This document shows positions 1 through 8,268 of a DNA stretch of 64,000 nt, piece by piece. Below the pieces are notes generated by a model. That model did not search any database. It was not told where the DNA came from and worked only from the letters and a program-made list of their open reading frames with translations. The position numbers and the translations under genes are program-made. Within the stretch, counting starts at the first letter, position 1. The number at the start of each line of letters is the position of its first letter. The stretch is from Pseudomonadota bacterium (GTDB lineage Bacteria > Desulfobacterota > Desulfobulbia > Desulfobulbales > SURF-16), in assembly GCA_018822545.1 (NCBI GenBank), contig JAHJKA010000036.1:1-64000 (forward strand), written 5' to 3'.

Positions 1-571
1 AGAGACTATCCACATCGGTGAGGCAGATAAAGATATCGGCATCAATCAGGTTGGTAACCAAGGCACCCAAGGTATCATTATCACCAAACTTCAACTCCTC
101 AGCGCTCACCGTGTCATTCTCATTAATGATGGGAATAACACCCCAGTCAAAGAGGGTGGACATGGTATTTCTGATATTGAGATAGCGGCCGCGATGGGCC
201 AGGTCAGAATGGGTGAGAAGGACTTGAGCGACTTGCAGGTTGCGCTTGGCAAAGAGGGCGTCATAATAATGCATGAGTCCGCATTGACCGACTGCGGCTG
301 TCGCCTGTTTTTCCTGGAGGGACAAGACCGGCTGGATGATGCAGAGCTTGCGGCGACCCACAGCCACGGCCCCGGAGCTGACCAGAATTACTTCACGACC
401 ACTCTCGCGTAAAAAGGTGATCTCATCGGCCAGACTTTCCATGGTTTCAGGATGAAGACCCACGTCACCGGTCAACACAGCGCTCCCCACCTTCACCACC
501 ACCCGCTTTACATCCTTGAGATGGGCCAAACGAAGCTTTTGGCCCTCATCTGCGGTAATACTCTCAGGCAT
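1..571 (-). CDS. proB: Glutamate 5-kinase, N-terminal part (cut by window edge)
   Basis: ATP-dependent phosphorylation of glutamate, first step of proline synthesis, cytoplasmic. Translating the minus strand from the ATG at 571 gives an amino-acid-kinase fold protein with KVGSAVLTG near residue 25, SSGAVAVG near residue 65 and NENDTVSAEELKFGDND further on, the nucleotide and substrate loops of ProB. About 190 residues are present; the rest of the kinase domain and any C-terminal PUA domain lie beyond position 1. The start overlaps the last 8 bases of obgE, so the two are translationally coupled. The obgE-proB adjacency is common in Desulfobacterota and many other bacteria. The N-terminus is a little longer than in E. 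coli ProB. Confidence 0.93.
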   Translation of the reverse strand, partial: MPESITADEGQKLRLAHLKDVKRVVVKVGSAVLTGDVGLHPETMESLADEITFLRESGREVILVSSGAVAVGRRKLCIIQPVLSLQEKQATAAVGQCGLMHYYDALFAKRNLQVAQVLLTHSDLAHRGRYLNIRNTMSTLFDWGVIPIINENDTVSAEELKFGDNDTLGALVTNLIDADIFICLTDVDSL

Positions 572-1574
572 GCTGCTGCTCACCTTCAAATAAAATTTCG
601 TCCAGCCACTCTTTCAATTCATCAAGACCAGCACGGGTCTCAGCAGAGATAGCCAGGTACGGAATGCCAGCCTTCTTAAAGCGGGCTGCTACCTTTTTGA
701 AATCTTTCGGATCCATGATATCAGTCTTATTAAGCAGCACCATCCGTTCCCTGTCCATTAATTCCTCGTTGAACTGGGCAAGTTCATTTTCTAGGACATG
801 ATACTGCTGCAAGGGATCCCCTTCAAGACCAGTGGAATCGATGACATGGAGAAGAATGCGGGTCCGTTCGATATGGCGCAGGAATTTATGACCAAGACCA
901 GCTCCGTCATGGGCCCCCTCGATAAGACCAGGGATATCGGCTATGATGCAGGACTCACCATAATCAAAGTTCATCACGCCAAGCTGGGGCTCAAGGGTCG
1001 TAAAAGGATAGGGGGCGACCTTGGGGTTTGCGGCAGACAGTCGGGAAAGCAAGGTAGACTTGCCGGCATTGGGCAGACCAATAAGACCGACGTCGGCAAT
1101 GAGCTTGAGCTCAATGCGCAACCAGCGCTCCTCGCCCGGCATACCTTTATCTGCTATGCGGGGTGCCCTGTTGGTTGAAGAGGCAAAATGAACATTACCA
1201 CGACCGCCCTTGCCACCCTGGGCCGCAAGATACCGCTGACCCGGCTCAACAAGATCAATAATCACCTCGTCGGTCTCGGCATCCTTAACAATGGATCCGG
1301 GCGGAACTTCAAGGACATAATCCTTACCGCCATGACCGTGCATTTTCTTGCCCCGGCCATAGGCACCGTTTTCAGCGATAAAATGGGAACGAAATTTGAA
1401 ATCTAACAGAGATTGAAGACGAGAAGACGCCTCAATATACACAGAACCGCCCCGACCACCGTCACCGCCGTCAGGACCGCCCAGGGGAACATACTTCTCC
1501 CGGCGAAAGCTTACGCATCCCCGACCGCCGTCACCGGCCTTGACAAAGAACTTTGCTTCATCAATAAATGCCAT
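564..1574 (-). CDS. obgE: GTPase Obg/CgtA
   Basis: Ribosome-associated GTPase involved in 50S maturation and stress control. The 336-residue product has the glycine-rich Obg fold at residues 1-158 (many GDGG/GGRG turns), then the G domain with Walker A GLPNAGKST at 166-174, switch II DIPGLIEGA and an NKTD base-specificity motif. It lacks the long C-terminal tail of some Obg proteins and ends in a short acidic segment. It follows rplU and rpmA in the classical rplU-rpmA-obg order and overlaps proB by 8 bases. A small stem-loop at 1596-1617 separates it from rpmA. Confidence 0.97.
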   Translation of the reverse strand: MAFIDEAKFFVKAGDGGRGCVSFRREKYVPLGGPDGGDGGRGGSVYIEASSRLQSLLDFKFRSHFIAENGAYGRGKKMHGHGGKDYVLEVPPGSIVKDAETDEVIIDLVEPGQRYLAAQGGKGGRGNVHFASSTNRAPRIADKGMPGEERWLRIELKLIADVGLIGLPNAGKSTLLSRLSAANPKVAPYPFTTLEPQLGVMNFDYGESCIIADIPGLIEGAHDGAGLGHKFLRHIERTRILLHVIDSTGLEGDPLQQYHVLENELAQFNEELMDRERMVLLNKTDIMDPKDFKKVAARFKKAGIPYLAISAETRAGLDELKEWLDEILFEGEQQHA

Positions 1575-1590
1575 GGTGAGATGCCTTCAT

Positions 1591-1617
1591 AAAAGAACGG
1601 GCTACAAAGAGCCCGTT
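1591..1617 (-). terminator. Weak stem-loop between rpmA and obgE
   Basis: AACGGGCT (1596-1603) and AGCCCGTT (1610-1617) form a perfect 8-bp stem with a 6-base loop. On the minus strand it is followed only by CTTTTATG, so termination would be partial. It may adjust the ratio of ribosomal protein to obgE expression, which is inference. Confidence 0.45.
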
Positions 1618-1672
1618 AAACAAAAAAAGTGATCAAAGGGCAAAACACCCTCTGACCACGTATAATAAAAAA

Positions 1673-1933
1673 TTATTCGGCAGCAGGATAGATGCTTACC
1701 CGTTTCCGGCCACGGCCGAATTTTTCAAAGGTAACCACGCCATCAACCAAGGCGAACAAAGTAAAATCACGCCCTAAACCAACATTGGTTCCAGGATGAA
1801 TTTTAGTACCCAACTGACGAACCAGAATATTACCGGCCCGTACAACCTGTCCACCAAAACGCTTAACGCCCCGGCGTTGGGAATTACTGTCGCGACCGTT
1901 CCTGGAACTACCGCCTGCTTTTTTATGAGCCAT
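1673..1933 (-). CDS. rpmA: 50S ribosomal protein L27
   Basis: L27 lies at the peptidyl-transferase centre and its N-terminus contacts tRNA. The product begins [16 protein letters not shown], the standard L27 start, and is 86 residues. The open frame extends 8 codons further upstream, but the ATG at 1933 is preceded by AGAGGA at good spacing and matches the family start. The N-terminus is the unprocessed Proteobacterial form, without the cleavable leader found in Firmicutes. It lies 54 bases downstream of rplU in the same operon. Confidence 0.98.
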   Translation of the reverse strand: MAHKKAGGSSRNGRDSNSQRRGVKRFGGQVVRAGNILVRQLGTKIHPGTNVGLGRDFTLFALVDGVVTFEKFGRGRKRVSIYPAAE

Positions 1934-1987
1934 TGCCTTTTCCTCTATATGGTTCAAACCGGCTTTTAGGCTGCCGGCATTGCTGAT

Positions 1988-2299
1988 TTATGCAGAGATA
2001 CCCTGAATTTCAAGGGCTGTGAACAATTGACGATGACCCTGCTTCATAGAATAACCCTGACGACGCTTCTTTTTAAAGATAATTACTTTCTTACCTTTAT
2101 CCTGCTCAACAATCGTGGCAGTTACCTTAGCGCCCTCAACAACAGGCTGTCCTACTTTTACTGCCTCGCCGTCAGCTACCATGAGAACATCGGTAAGCTC
2201 TACGATATCGCCAACCTCGCCGGTCAGTTTTTCAACCCGCAGACGATCACCCTCTGCAACCTGATACTGTTTACCGCCGGTACGAATAATTGCGTACAT
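1988..2299 (-). CDS. rplU: 50S ribosomal protein L21
   Basis: Large-subunit protein that binds 23S rRNA. The 103 residues include MYAIIRTGGKQYQVAEGD at the start and the basic KKKRRQGYSMKQGHRQ segment typical of L21. A strong ribosome binding site, GGAGGAATGGA, precedes the ATG. First gene of rplU-rpmA-obgE-proB; its probable promoter is at 2438-2465. Confidence 0.98.
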   Translation of the reverse strand: MYAIIRTGGKQYQVAEGDRLRVEKLTGEVGDIVELTDVLMVADGEAVKVGQPVVEGAKVTATIVEQDKGKKVIIFKKKRRQGYSMKQGHRQLFTALEIQGISA

Positions 2300-2437
2300 T
2301 CCATTCCTCCAAAACTAAAAAGCTTCCCTGTGCAGAAAGCACCCCGCAGCCCCAAAAGAGCCACGTTTAATTATCCTTCATTAAAATTCCACACCCTCTC
2401 TAAAACAACAAGAGATTCCCGGATACGGAAACAGTGA

Positions 2438-2465
2438 TAGATACCACGTTTCGTTTTTTTGTCAA
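2438..2465 (-). promoter_or_regulatory. Probable sigma-70 promoter of rplU operon
   Basis: On the minus strand a perfect -35 TTGACA (2465-2460) is followed after 16 bases by TATCTA (2443-2438), a modest -10. It lies about 140 bases upstream of rplU and reads toward it. The intergenic stretch 2300-2667 otherwise holds a long perfect inverted repeat (2511-2541) and no credible gene. Confidence 0.55.
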
Positions 2466-2510
2466 CTATGAAAAGAGGAAGAGCTGCCCTCTTTTTCTTT
2501 TTTCTGGCCA

Positions 2511-2541
2511 TTAAAGAAATGATACCATATCATTTCTTTAA
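2511..2541. repeat. Perfect 14-bp inverted repeat in the rplU/TPR-gene intergenic region
   Basis: TTAAAGAAATGATA (2511-2524), CCA, then the exact complement TATCATTTCTTTAA (2528-2541). AT-rich, with no following T-run outside the stem, so it looks more like an operator or mRNA hairpin than a terminator. It sits between the divergent rplU promoter and the start of the plus-strand three-gene cassette at 2668. Confidence 0.6.
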
Positions 2542-2667
2542 GCTTACATCCCTCCGGGTCGCCCTCAATAACATATGGGTTATTTTTATTAAAGTATTCT
2601 TTTGGCCCTGGGAACAACCTCTCTCTTTTTCTGACACCCTTGCGAACTCTTTCCCATTAAGCAACCT

Positions 2668-3978
2668 ATGCATCGTTTCCTTATAACCATCTTTTTTCTC
2701 GCCTTCTTTGCATCAGGAAACGCCTTGGCCTCAACACCCGGCCTCTTCCAGGGCAACGCCGCTTTTGAAAAGGGAGAGTACAAACAGGCCCTGGGCCATC
2801 TGCTCACCGCCTTTTCCCACGAACCCGCTGATCCTGAAATAAATTTTCTCCTGGGCCGCACCTATTTCGAGCTGGCCAGATATGAGGAAGCGGTAATGTC
2901 CTTTGAACGTGTCCTTTTTGTCAATCCCGACTCCTCCCGAGTCAAACTGGAAATCGCCCGGGCCTATCTGGCCCTGGGCTCAAAAGAGTTTGCCAGGCAA
3001 TACTTCCAGGAGGTGCTGGCCACCAATCCTCCCGAGGCGGTGTGGAGTAATATCCAGCATTTCCTGAAATCAATAAAGGACTCCGAACAGCGCCATTTCT
3101 TCACCGGCACCCTGGCGCTGGGCTTTGATTATGACGACAATCCGCGCACGGCTCCCTTGCACGACACCATATCCCTTGGTCTGCTCGAATTCCAACTCAC
3201 CGGTGACGGCTCCGTACCAGAAGACGATTTCGCCGCCATTCTCACCGCCACCTTGAATTACATCTATCGCCCGGAGGACATGGGCTTTTTTTGGAAAACC
3301 GGGTTCTTGAGCTACAATTCCTTCTACAATGACGAGAACGACCTCAACATAAATTATAACGAACTGACCACGGGCCCCAGCTGGAAGAACGATCATTTTC
3401 TCTGGCAAAATAATCTGCTGGCAACCTCCGTTGAAATCGACAACGAAAGGTATCACACCTCGTACGGCGCCGCATCCACCCTGACCAGTCAACTTTTTGA
3501 CCGCTTCCTTGTTACCGGCAAAATCCGTTTCGAGGACAAGGACAATACCCGCTTCACCTTTCGTTCTGCCGAGAATTACCAAGGCACAGCCCAGGCCGTC
3601 TTGCTGCTGGCCTCTGCCCGCCTGGGCCTGACCTATGTCCGGGAGCTGGAGAGTGCCGAAAACGAGGTGGTCAGCTATGACCGTGACCTCATCGAGCTTC
3701 GCCTCGACACCCCTCTGCCCCTGGGCATCGCCTTTTATGCCAGTGCCGCTGTTAAACTGACGCTCTACAAAGAAGAGGACGCCATCTTTTTAGAAAAACG
3801 GGATGATGAGCACCAGGAGCTGGCCATCGGCCTGTCTAAGGCCGTGTGGCACGACAGCGACAGACATCAAAGCCTCATCCTTTCCGTAAGCCATAAATAC
3901 ACGGACTGCGAGTCGAACTTTGATCTGTATACCTATAGAAGAAACGTCAGCAATCTTTCCCTGACCTATGCCTTTTAA
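2668..3978 (+). CDS. TPR plus beta-barrel outer-membrane protein, Slam-like (DUF560 type)
   Basis: A Sec signal peptide (residues 1-21, ending SGNALA) leads into tetratricopeptide repeats at about 26-135 (FEKGEYKQALGHLLTAF, YFELARYEEAVMSFERVL). Residues 140-436 are alternating hydrophobic/polar strands ending in ...SLTYAF, the terminal-Phe signature of outer-membrane barrels. The phrase LGFDYDDNPRTAP at the TPR-barrel junction resembles the DDN..AP segment of surface lipoprotein assembly modifiers (Slam, type XI secretion). Known Slam proteins pass TbpB-like barrel proteins across the outer membrane, and the next gene ends in such a barrel. There is no clear Shine-Dalgarno before the ATG, but the signal peptide supports this start. 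It could alternatively be a general TPR porin. Function is inferred. Confidence 0.75.
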   Translation: MHRFLITIFFLAFFASGNALASTPGLFQGNAAFEKGEYKQALGHLLTAFSHEPADPEINFLLGRTYFELARYEEAVMSFERVLFVNPDSSRVKLEIARAYLALGSKEFARQYFQEVLATNPPEAVWSNIQHFLKSIKDSEQRHFFTGTLALGFDYDDNPRTAPLHDTISLGLLEFQLTGDGSVPEDDFAAILTATLNYIYRPEDMGFFWKTGFLSYNSFYNDENDLNINYNELTTGPSWKNDHFLWQNNLLATSVEIDNERYHTSYGAASTLTSQLFDRFLVTGKIRFEDKDNTRFTFRSAENYQGTAQAVLLLASARLGLTYVRELESAENEVVSYDRDLIELRLDTPLPLGIAFYASAAVKLTLYKEEDAIFLEKRDDEHQELAIGLSKAVWHDSDRHQSLILSVSHKYTDCESNFDLYTYRRNVSNLSLTYAF

Positions 3979-3994
3979 GCCGAAGAGGACGACA

Positions 3995-6028
3995 ATGCGC
4001 TCCCTGATTTTACTCATGACAGCCTTCATCCTTGTCCCCCTGCTCGTCGTGCCTGTCTGTGCCACCGTTGACCAGGAACCGGTGGCCCGCATCGCTGCCC
4101 TGCGCAACCAAGCCATGGCCACCAATGTAAGCGGCGAAAAAAGAGCCCTGCAGGTGCGCGATGCCCTCTACGAAGGGGATACCATTGTCACCGGCACCAA
4201 GGCCAGGTTGCAGCTTCTTTTCACCGACAACACCATCATCAGCCTGGGACGGGCCACCACCTTTGTCATCAACGACTACCTCTGGCAGCCGGACACGCAA
4301 ACCGGCAAATTCCACTCCGAGGTCAAGGAGGGCATCTTCAGGGTCATGGGGGGCAAACTCACCAAGGTGGCCCCCCAGAACTTCACCACCAAGACGCCGG
4401 CCGCCACCATCGGCATCAGAGGCTCCATGTACGCCGGCGTCGTTGCCGGGGAGAATCTCTCCGTGGTATTTCTGGGCGGCACAGGCATTGTGGTCAGCAA
4501 TGAATTCGGCAGCGTGGAGATCCCTAAGCCCGGCTATGGCACCCATGTCCGGGCGAAGGCCCCGCCGCCGCCGGCCACAGCCTTCAGCGGCGCCGACATG
4601 GACGCCTTCACCACCGGTTTTAACGGTACAGACGATGATGGCACCACTAACGACAGTGACACAGATGATGGCGGTGGCACGCCGCCGGCGGATGAGCCGG
4701 GAGAGCCAACGGTGGTCGATGTTCCAGTGCTCCCCCCTCCCAGCGACATCAAACCCCTTCTTGAGACCACAGGCATCTGGACGCCTCCCACTGACGGCAT
4801 CACCCATTTTCGGGGGACTCTCGGCGGCACCTCCCTCCATTTTGCTGATGGAAGTCTGGAGAGCATTAATGAAACCGTGGATATCTATGCCAACTGGCAT
4901 AACCACAAGGTTCTCGGCCTGGTCTATGATCCCTTAAAAGATAAAGCTATGCCTGTTTTCTTTTTCGGCGACATTGTCGGCAACATGGTCGCCAACGTCA
5001 AGATCTATGGCAATAGCGGTGGTGGCCCTTTCGATACCCAGAATCCTCTGCCCGGGGATATCAGTGTTGTCGAAGGCACGGGCAGCGGCAGCTTTCTTGG
5101 CACCGACACCCCTCTCTTTCAAATGACGGCCACCGGCGCCGACTATGCCATCGAACCGGCGACCCAGCCTGCCACCGGTTCCTGGCAGGTCCAGGGCCTT
5201 GGTCAGGAGATGGCCAGCGGCGCAGCCTTGACAGGCACAGAGACCTGGGGAGGCTATGCGGTGGGCATTTCAGAAGACATGAATAATATCGACACCAACC
5301 GCCGCCTGCTGACCAGTAATCCAGGAGGTTTCAGCCTCAGCATCAACAAGGACACCGGTAATATCAGCGGCACCCTCTCTGCCTCGGACGGAGCCTTTAC
5401 CATGAACACTATCACGGTGGGCGGCGCCTATGGCTCCGCCTTTATCCATGATGATCTCTTTGCCGCCATCCTGGGGGGAGGTTCCGTGCCCCTCAAGAAC
5501 CATGGCAACTTCCTGATCACCGGCCCCAAGGATAAGCAGTTCATGGAGTACGCCACCTGGGGCTATTGGGAGGTAGCCTACACCGATGCCGGCAAGCAGT
5601 ACCATAACCATGTGCCGGGGGCGATGTGGGTGGCAGGGCAACCCACATCCGTCAGCGACTTGGCGGCCCTGGCCAGCAACAGCGTGGTGGGCAATTATTC
5701 CGGCCAGGTGATGGCCAGTAAGATAGACACCGCCAGCTCTCCACAGGTATCTGAGGTGGGCGGCGCCATAAATCTCAACATCAACTTTGCAAACTTAGGC
5801 ACCACCAGTGCCATCACCGGCAATATGGCGTTAGACGGCAACTCATTCACTGTCGACACGCCAGGCACTGCCGGTAATCCACTTTTCACTTCGACCTTGA
5901 ACGGCGGCAGCTTCAGCGGTTTTCTGAACGGCACCATGTACGGCCCCAACGCCCAATCTGTAGGCGGCAACTTCAAGACCAGCGACGGCACCCTTACCTA
6001 CCAGGGAATATACGGCGGCAACAGGTAA
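3995..6028 (+). CDS. Secreted FecR-domain protein with TbpB-like C-terminal barrel
   Basis: Signal peptide MRSLILLMTAFILVPLLV... ends near VCA; the C is not in a good lipobox. A FecR domain follows at about 40-160 (LYEGDTIVTGTKARLQLLF, TTKTPAATIGIRGSMY). Next is an acidic linker rich in D, G and T and proline stretches. Then come long Gly/Ser/Thr-rich beta regions ending with GFLNGTMYGPNAQSVGGNF and ...YQGIYGGNR at the last residue. YGPNA.xxGG is the hallmark of the TbpB/Lipoprotein-5 barrel. The chosen ATG has AGAGGACGAC in front; the frame opens 27 bases earlier, inside the previous gene. I infer that it is exported to the surface by the preceding gene's product. No ligand can be named. Confidence 0.75.
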   Translation: MRSLILLMTAFILVPLLVVPVCATVDQEPVARIAALRNQAMATNVSGEKRALQVRDALYEGDTIVTGTKARLQLLFTDNTIISLGRATTFVINDYLWQPDTQTGKFHSEVKEGIFRVMGGKLTKVAPQNFTTKTPAATIGIRGSMYAGVVAGENLSVVFLGGTGIVVSNEFGSVEIPKPGYGTHVRAKAPPPPATAFSGADMDAFTTGFNGTDDDGTTNDSDTDDGGGTPPADEPGEPTVVDVPVLPPPSDIKPLLETTGIWTPPTDGITHFRGTLGGTSLHFADGSLESINETVDIYANWHNHKVLGLVYDPLKDKAMPVFFFGDIVGNMVANVKIYGNSGGGPFDTQNPLPGDISVVEGTGSGSFLGTDTPLFQMTATGADYAIEPATQPATGSWQVQGLGQEMASGAALTGTETWGGYAVGISEDMNNIDTNRRLLTSNPGGFSLSINKDTGNISGTLSASDGAFTMNTITVGGAYGSAFIHDDLFAAILGGGSVPLKNHGNFLITGPKDKQFMEYATWGYWEVAYTDAGKQYHNHVPGAMWVAGQPTSVSDLAALASNSVVGNYSGQVMASKIDTASSPQVSEVGGAINLNINFANLGTTSAITGNMALDGNSFTVDTPGTAGNPLFTSTLNGGSFSGFLNGTMYGPNAQSVGGNFKTSDGTLTYQGIYGGNR

Positions 6029-6033
6029 GGTAT

Positions 6034-8265
6034 ATGAAAAAAATCATACGCCTTCTGGCCCCCTCGCCCTTTAAGATCGGTTTCCTCCTTGTTGTTTGCA
6101 GCATCGCCTTTTATAATTCTTTCGAGGGCCGCAAACCTGCGCTGCTCCAAGGCCTGGATAACCGCCTTACCGACGCCATGTTTCATCTGCGTGGCCCGCA
6201 ACCGGTGACCGGCCAAGTGGTCATCATTGATATCGACAACAAGAGCCTGACCGAACTGGGCCAATGGCCCTGGTCCCGCAACATTGTCGCCCAGCTCATT
6301 GACACCCTCGCGGCCCAGCAACCAACCTCAATTCTCCTCGATATCGTCTTTGCCGAACCGGATCGCACCTCACCCAAGAGTTTGATTTCCACCCTGCTTC
6401 CCCACACCACAAACAAGAATGCCCTGGCAGAACTGCGCAACTTACAGAGCAAGGAGCAGTTCAATTACGATCTTCTTCTTGGCGAGGCCTTATCAAAGGC
6501 CCCCACTGTGCTGGGCTACGCATTTTCCCTTGATACCGGATATGACGGTCAGGGGGAGGGGCAACCCTTTCCCTCCATCAACATCGCCATGGAGCCCCCT
6601 GGCTCCACTTTCTCGGATCTCAACCTCATTGTCGGCCGCAGTGCGATCTTAAACATCTCCGATGTTGCCATGGCCGAGAGTGAAGGTTTTTTCAATATGT
6701 ACCCCGACAACTCAGGCACCGTCAGAAAGGTTCCCCTCTTCATGTTCTACAAGGGATTACCCTACCCTTCCCTGGCCCTGGAAGGTTTTCGTCTCGGGGA
6801 CAACCAAGATCAGGCCATCATTCATTTGACCAAGAAAGATCACACTGCCAAAACCGGCATTCTCGGTGTTTCCGTGGGCAACACCTTTATTCCCACCGAT
6901 GAAAAAGGCCAACTCACCATCAATTACCGCGGCCCCTTTAACAGCTTCCGTTATATTCCAGCGGCTGATCTTCTCGCGGCAAGGTATCCCTATGACCTGG
7001 GCGGCAAACATATTGTCATCGGCACCTCAGCTGAAGGCCTCTATGATCTCCGCGCCACACCCTACGCCAATATTATTCCGGGAGTGGAGATCCAGGCCAA
7101 CATCATCGACAATATGATTGCCGCTGACCCCATGATCTATGACACCTTCACCGAGATTGGTCTGACCTATGCCATACTTATGGTAGGCGGCATCCTTCTC
7201 ACGGCAATATTAGCCTATTCAACACCCCTGGCGGGCGGGCTGGGCGGCCTGCTCTTTATTGTGCTAGCACTGACGGCCAGCTACATCCTCTTCCTTTTCA
7301 ACCGCATCGTGGGCATTACCTACCCACTTTTTTCCGTGAGTATTATTTTTCTATGCGTCACCCTGTTCAACTTCTTCTTTGCCGGGCGGGAAAAACGGTA
7401 TCTCAACGATGCCTTCAAACGCTACGTGGCACCCGAGGTGGTCCAGGAGGTCATCCGCAATCCAAGCTCCCTGTCTCTAAAAGGAGAGACAAAAGAACTG
7501 ACCGTTTTCTTCAGTGACATCAGGGACTTTACGGCCATCTCCGAACGTCTGACTCCAGAACAGCTCAGTCAGCTCATGAATGAATACCTGACCGCCATGA
7601 GTAATCTCATCATGGAGAGCGGCGGCACGGTGGACAAATTCATCGGTGACGCCATCATGGCGATCTGGGGCGCCCCCCTGGACCTTGTCGACCAGGAACT
7701 GAAGGCGGTGCAAACAGCCCTGAACTCAATGGATGTCTTGGGCAAACTTCAGCCTGCCTGGACCAGCAGAGGGCTCCCGACCATCAAGATCGGCATCGGC
7801 ATTAATACGGGGAAGATGCGGGTGGGGAATTTCGGCAGCGAGAAACGCTTCGATTACACGGTGATCGGCGACAACGTCAATCTGGCTTCGCGCCTTGAGG
7901 GGCTCAACAAGACCTACGGCACCACTGTTTTAATAAGTGGCGCAACGGCAAAGGCCATTGAAGGAAAAATACCCTACCGTTACATTGATATGGTACGGGT
8001 AAAGGGTAAAACCAGACCTGTGCGTATTTTTGAGCCTTTTGAAAAAAATTCTCTAAACTCCATCCGCCCCCAGCTCTCTCTTTTCAAGGATGCCATTGAG
8101 CTCTATCAGAACAGAGATTTTAAAGGGGCAAACCACCACTTCAGCACCTTAAACAAAAAATATCCCCACAAACTCTACCAGGTGTATGTCGAACGTTCAG
8201 CCTTCTTCAGCCTGAACCCACCAAGTCCAGACTGGGACGGAGTCTTTTCCTTTACCAAAAAATAG
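6034..8265 (+). CDS. CHASE2-domain class III adenylate/guanylate cyclase
   Basis: Membrane-bound enzyme that makes a cyclic nucleotide in response to an extracytoplasmic signal. An N-terminal anchor (residues 13-30) precedes a periplasmic CHASE2 domain (about 35-375), three membrane helices (about 378-450) and a class III catalytic domain (about 485-660). The two metal-binding aspartates are D495 in FFSDIRDF and D539 in FIGDAIMAIWGAP, and NTGKMRVGNFGS matches the dimer-interface region, so the enzyme should be active. The start is 5 bases after the FecR gene with AAGG in front, indicating one operon. CHASE2 cyclases are often encoded beside FecR proteins. The C-terminal 80 residues look TPR-like. 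The substrate (ATP rather than GTP) is not certain. Confidence 0.9.
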   Translation: MKKIIRLLAPSPFKIGFLLVVCSIAFYNSFEGRKPALLQGLDNRLTDAMFHLRGPQPVTGQVVIIDIDNKSLTELGQWPWSRNIVAQLIDTLAAQQPTSILLDIVFAEPDRTSPKSLISTLLPHTTNKNALAELRNLQSKEQFNYDLLLGEALSKAPTVLGYAFSLDTGYDGQGEGQPFPSINIAMEPPGSTFSDLNLIVGRSAILNISDVAMAESEGFFNMYPDNSGTVRKVPLFMFYKGLPYPSLALEGFRLGDNQDQAIIHLTKKDHTAKTGILGVSVGNTFIPTDEKGQLTINYRGPFNSFRYIPAADLLAARYPYDLGGKHIVIGTSAEGLYDLRATPYANIIPGVEIQANIIDNMIAADPMIYDTFTEIGLTYAILMVGGILLTAILAYSTPLAGGLGGLLFIVLALTASYILFLFNRIVGITYPLFSVSIIFLCVTLFNFFFAGREKRYLNDAFKRYVAPEVVQEVIRNPSSLSLKGETKELTVFFSDIRDFTAISERLTPEQLSQLMNEYLTAMSNLIMESGGTVDKFIGDAIMAIWGAPLDLVDQELKAVQTALNSMDVLGKLQPAWTSRGLPTIKIGIGINTGKMRVGNFGSEKRFDYTVIGDNVNLASRLEGLNKTYGTTVLISGATAKAIEGKIPYRYIDMVRVKGKTRPVRIFEPFEKNSLNSIRPQLSLFKDAIELYQNRDFKGANHHFSTLNKKYPHKLYQVYVERSAFFSLNPPSPDWDGVFSFTKK

Positions 8266-8268
8266 AAA

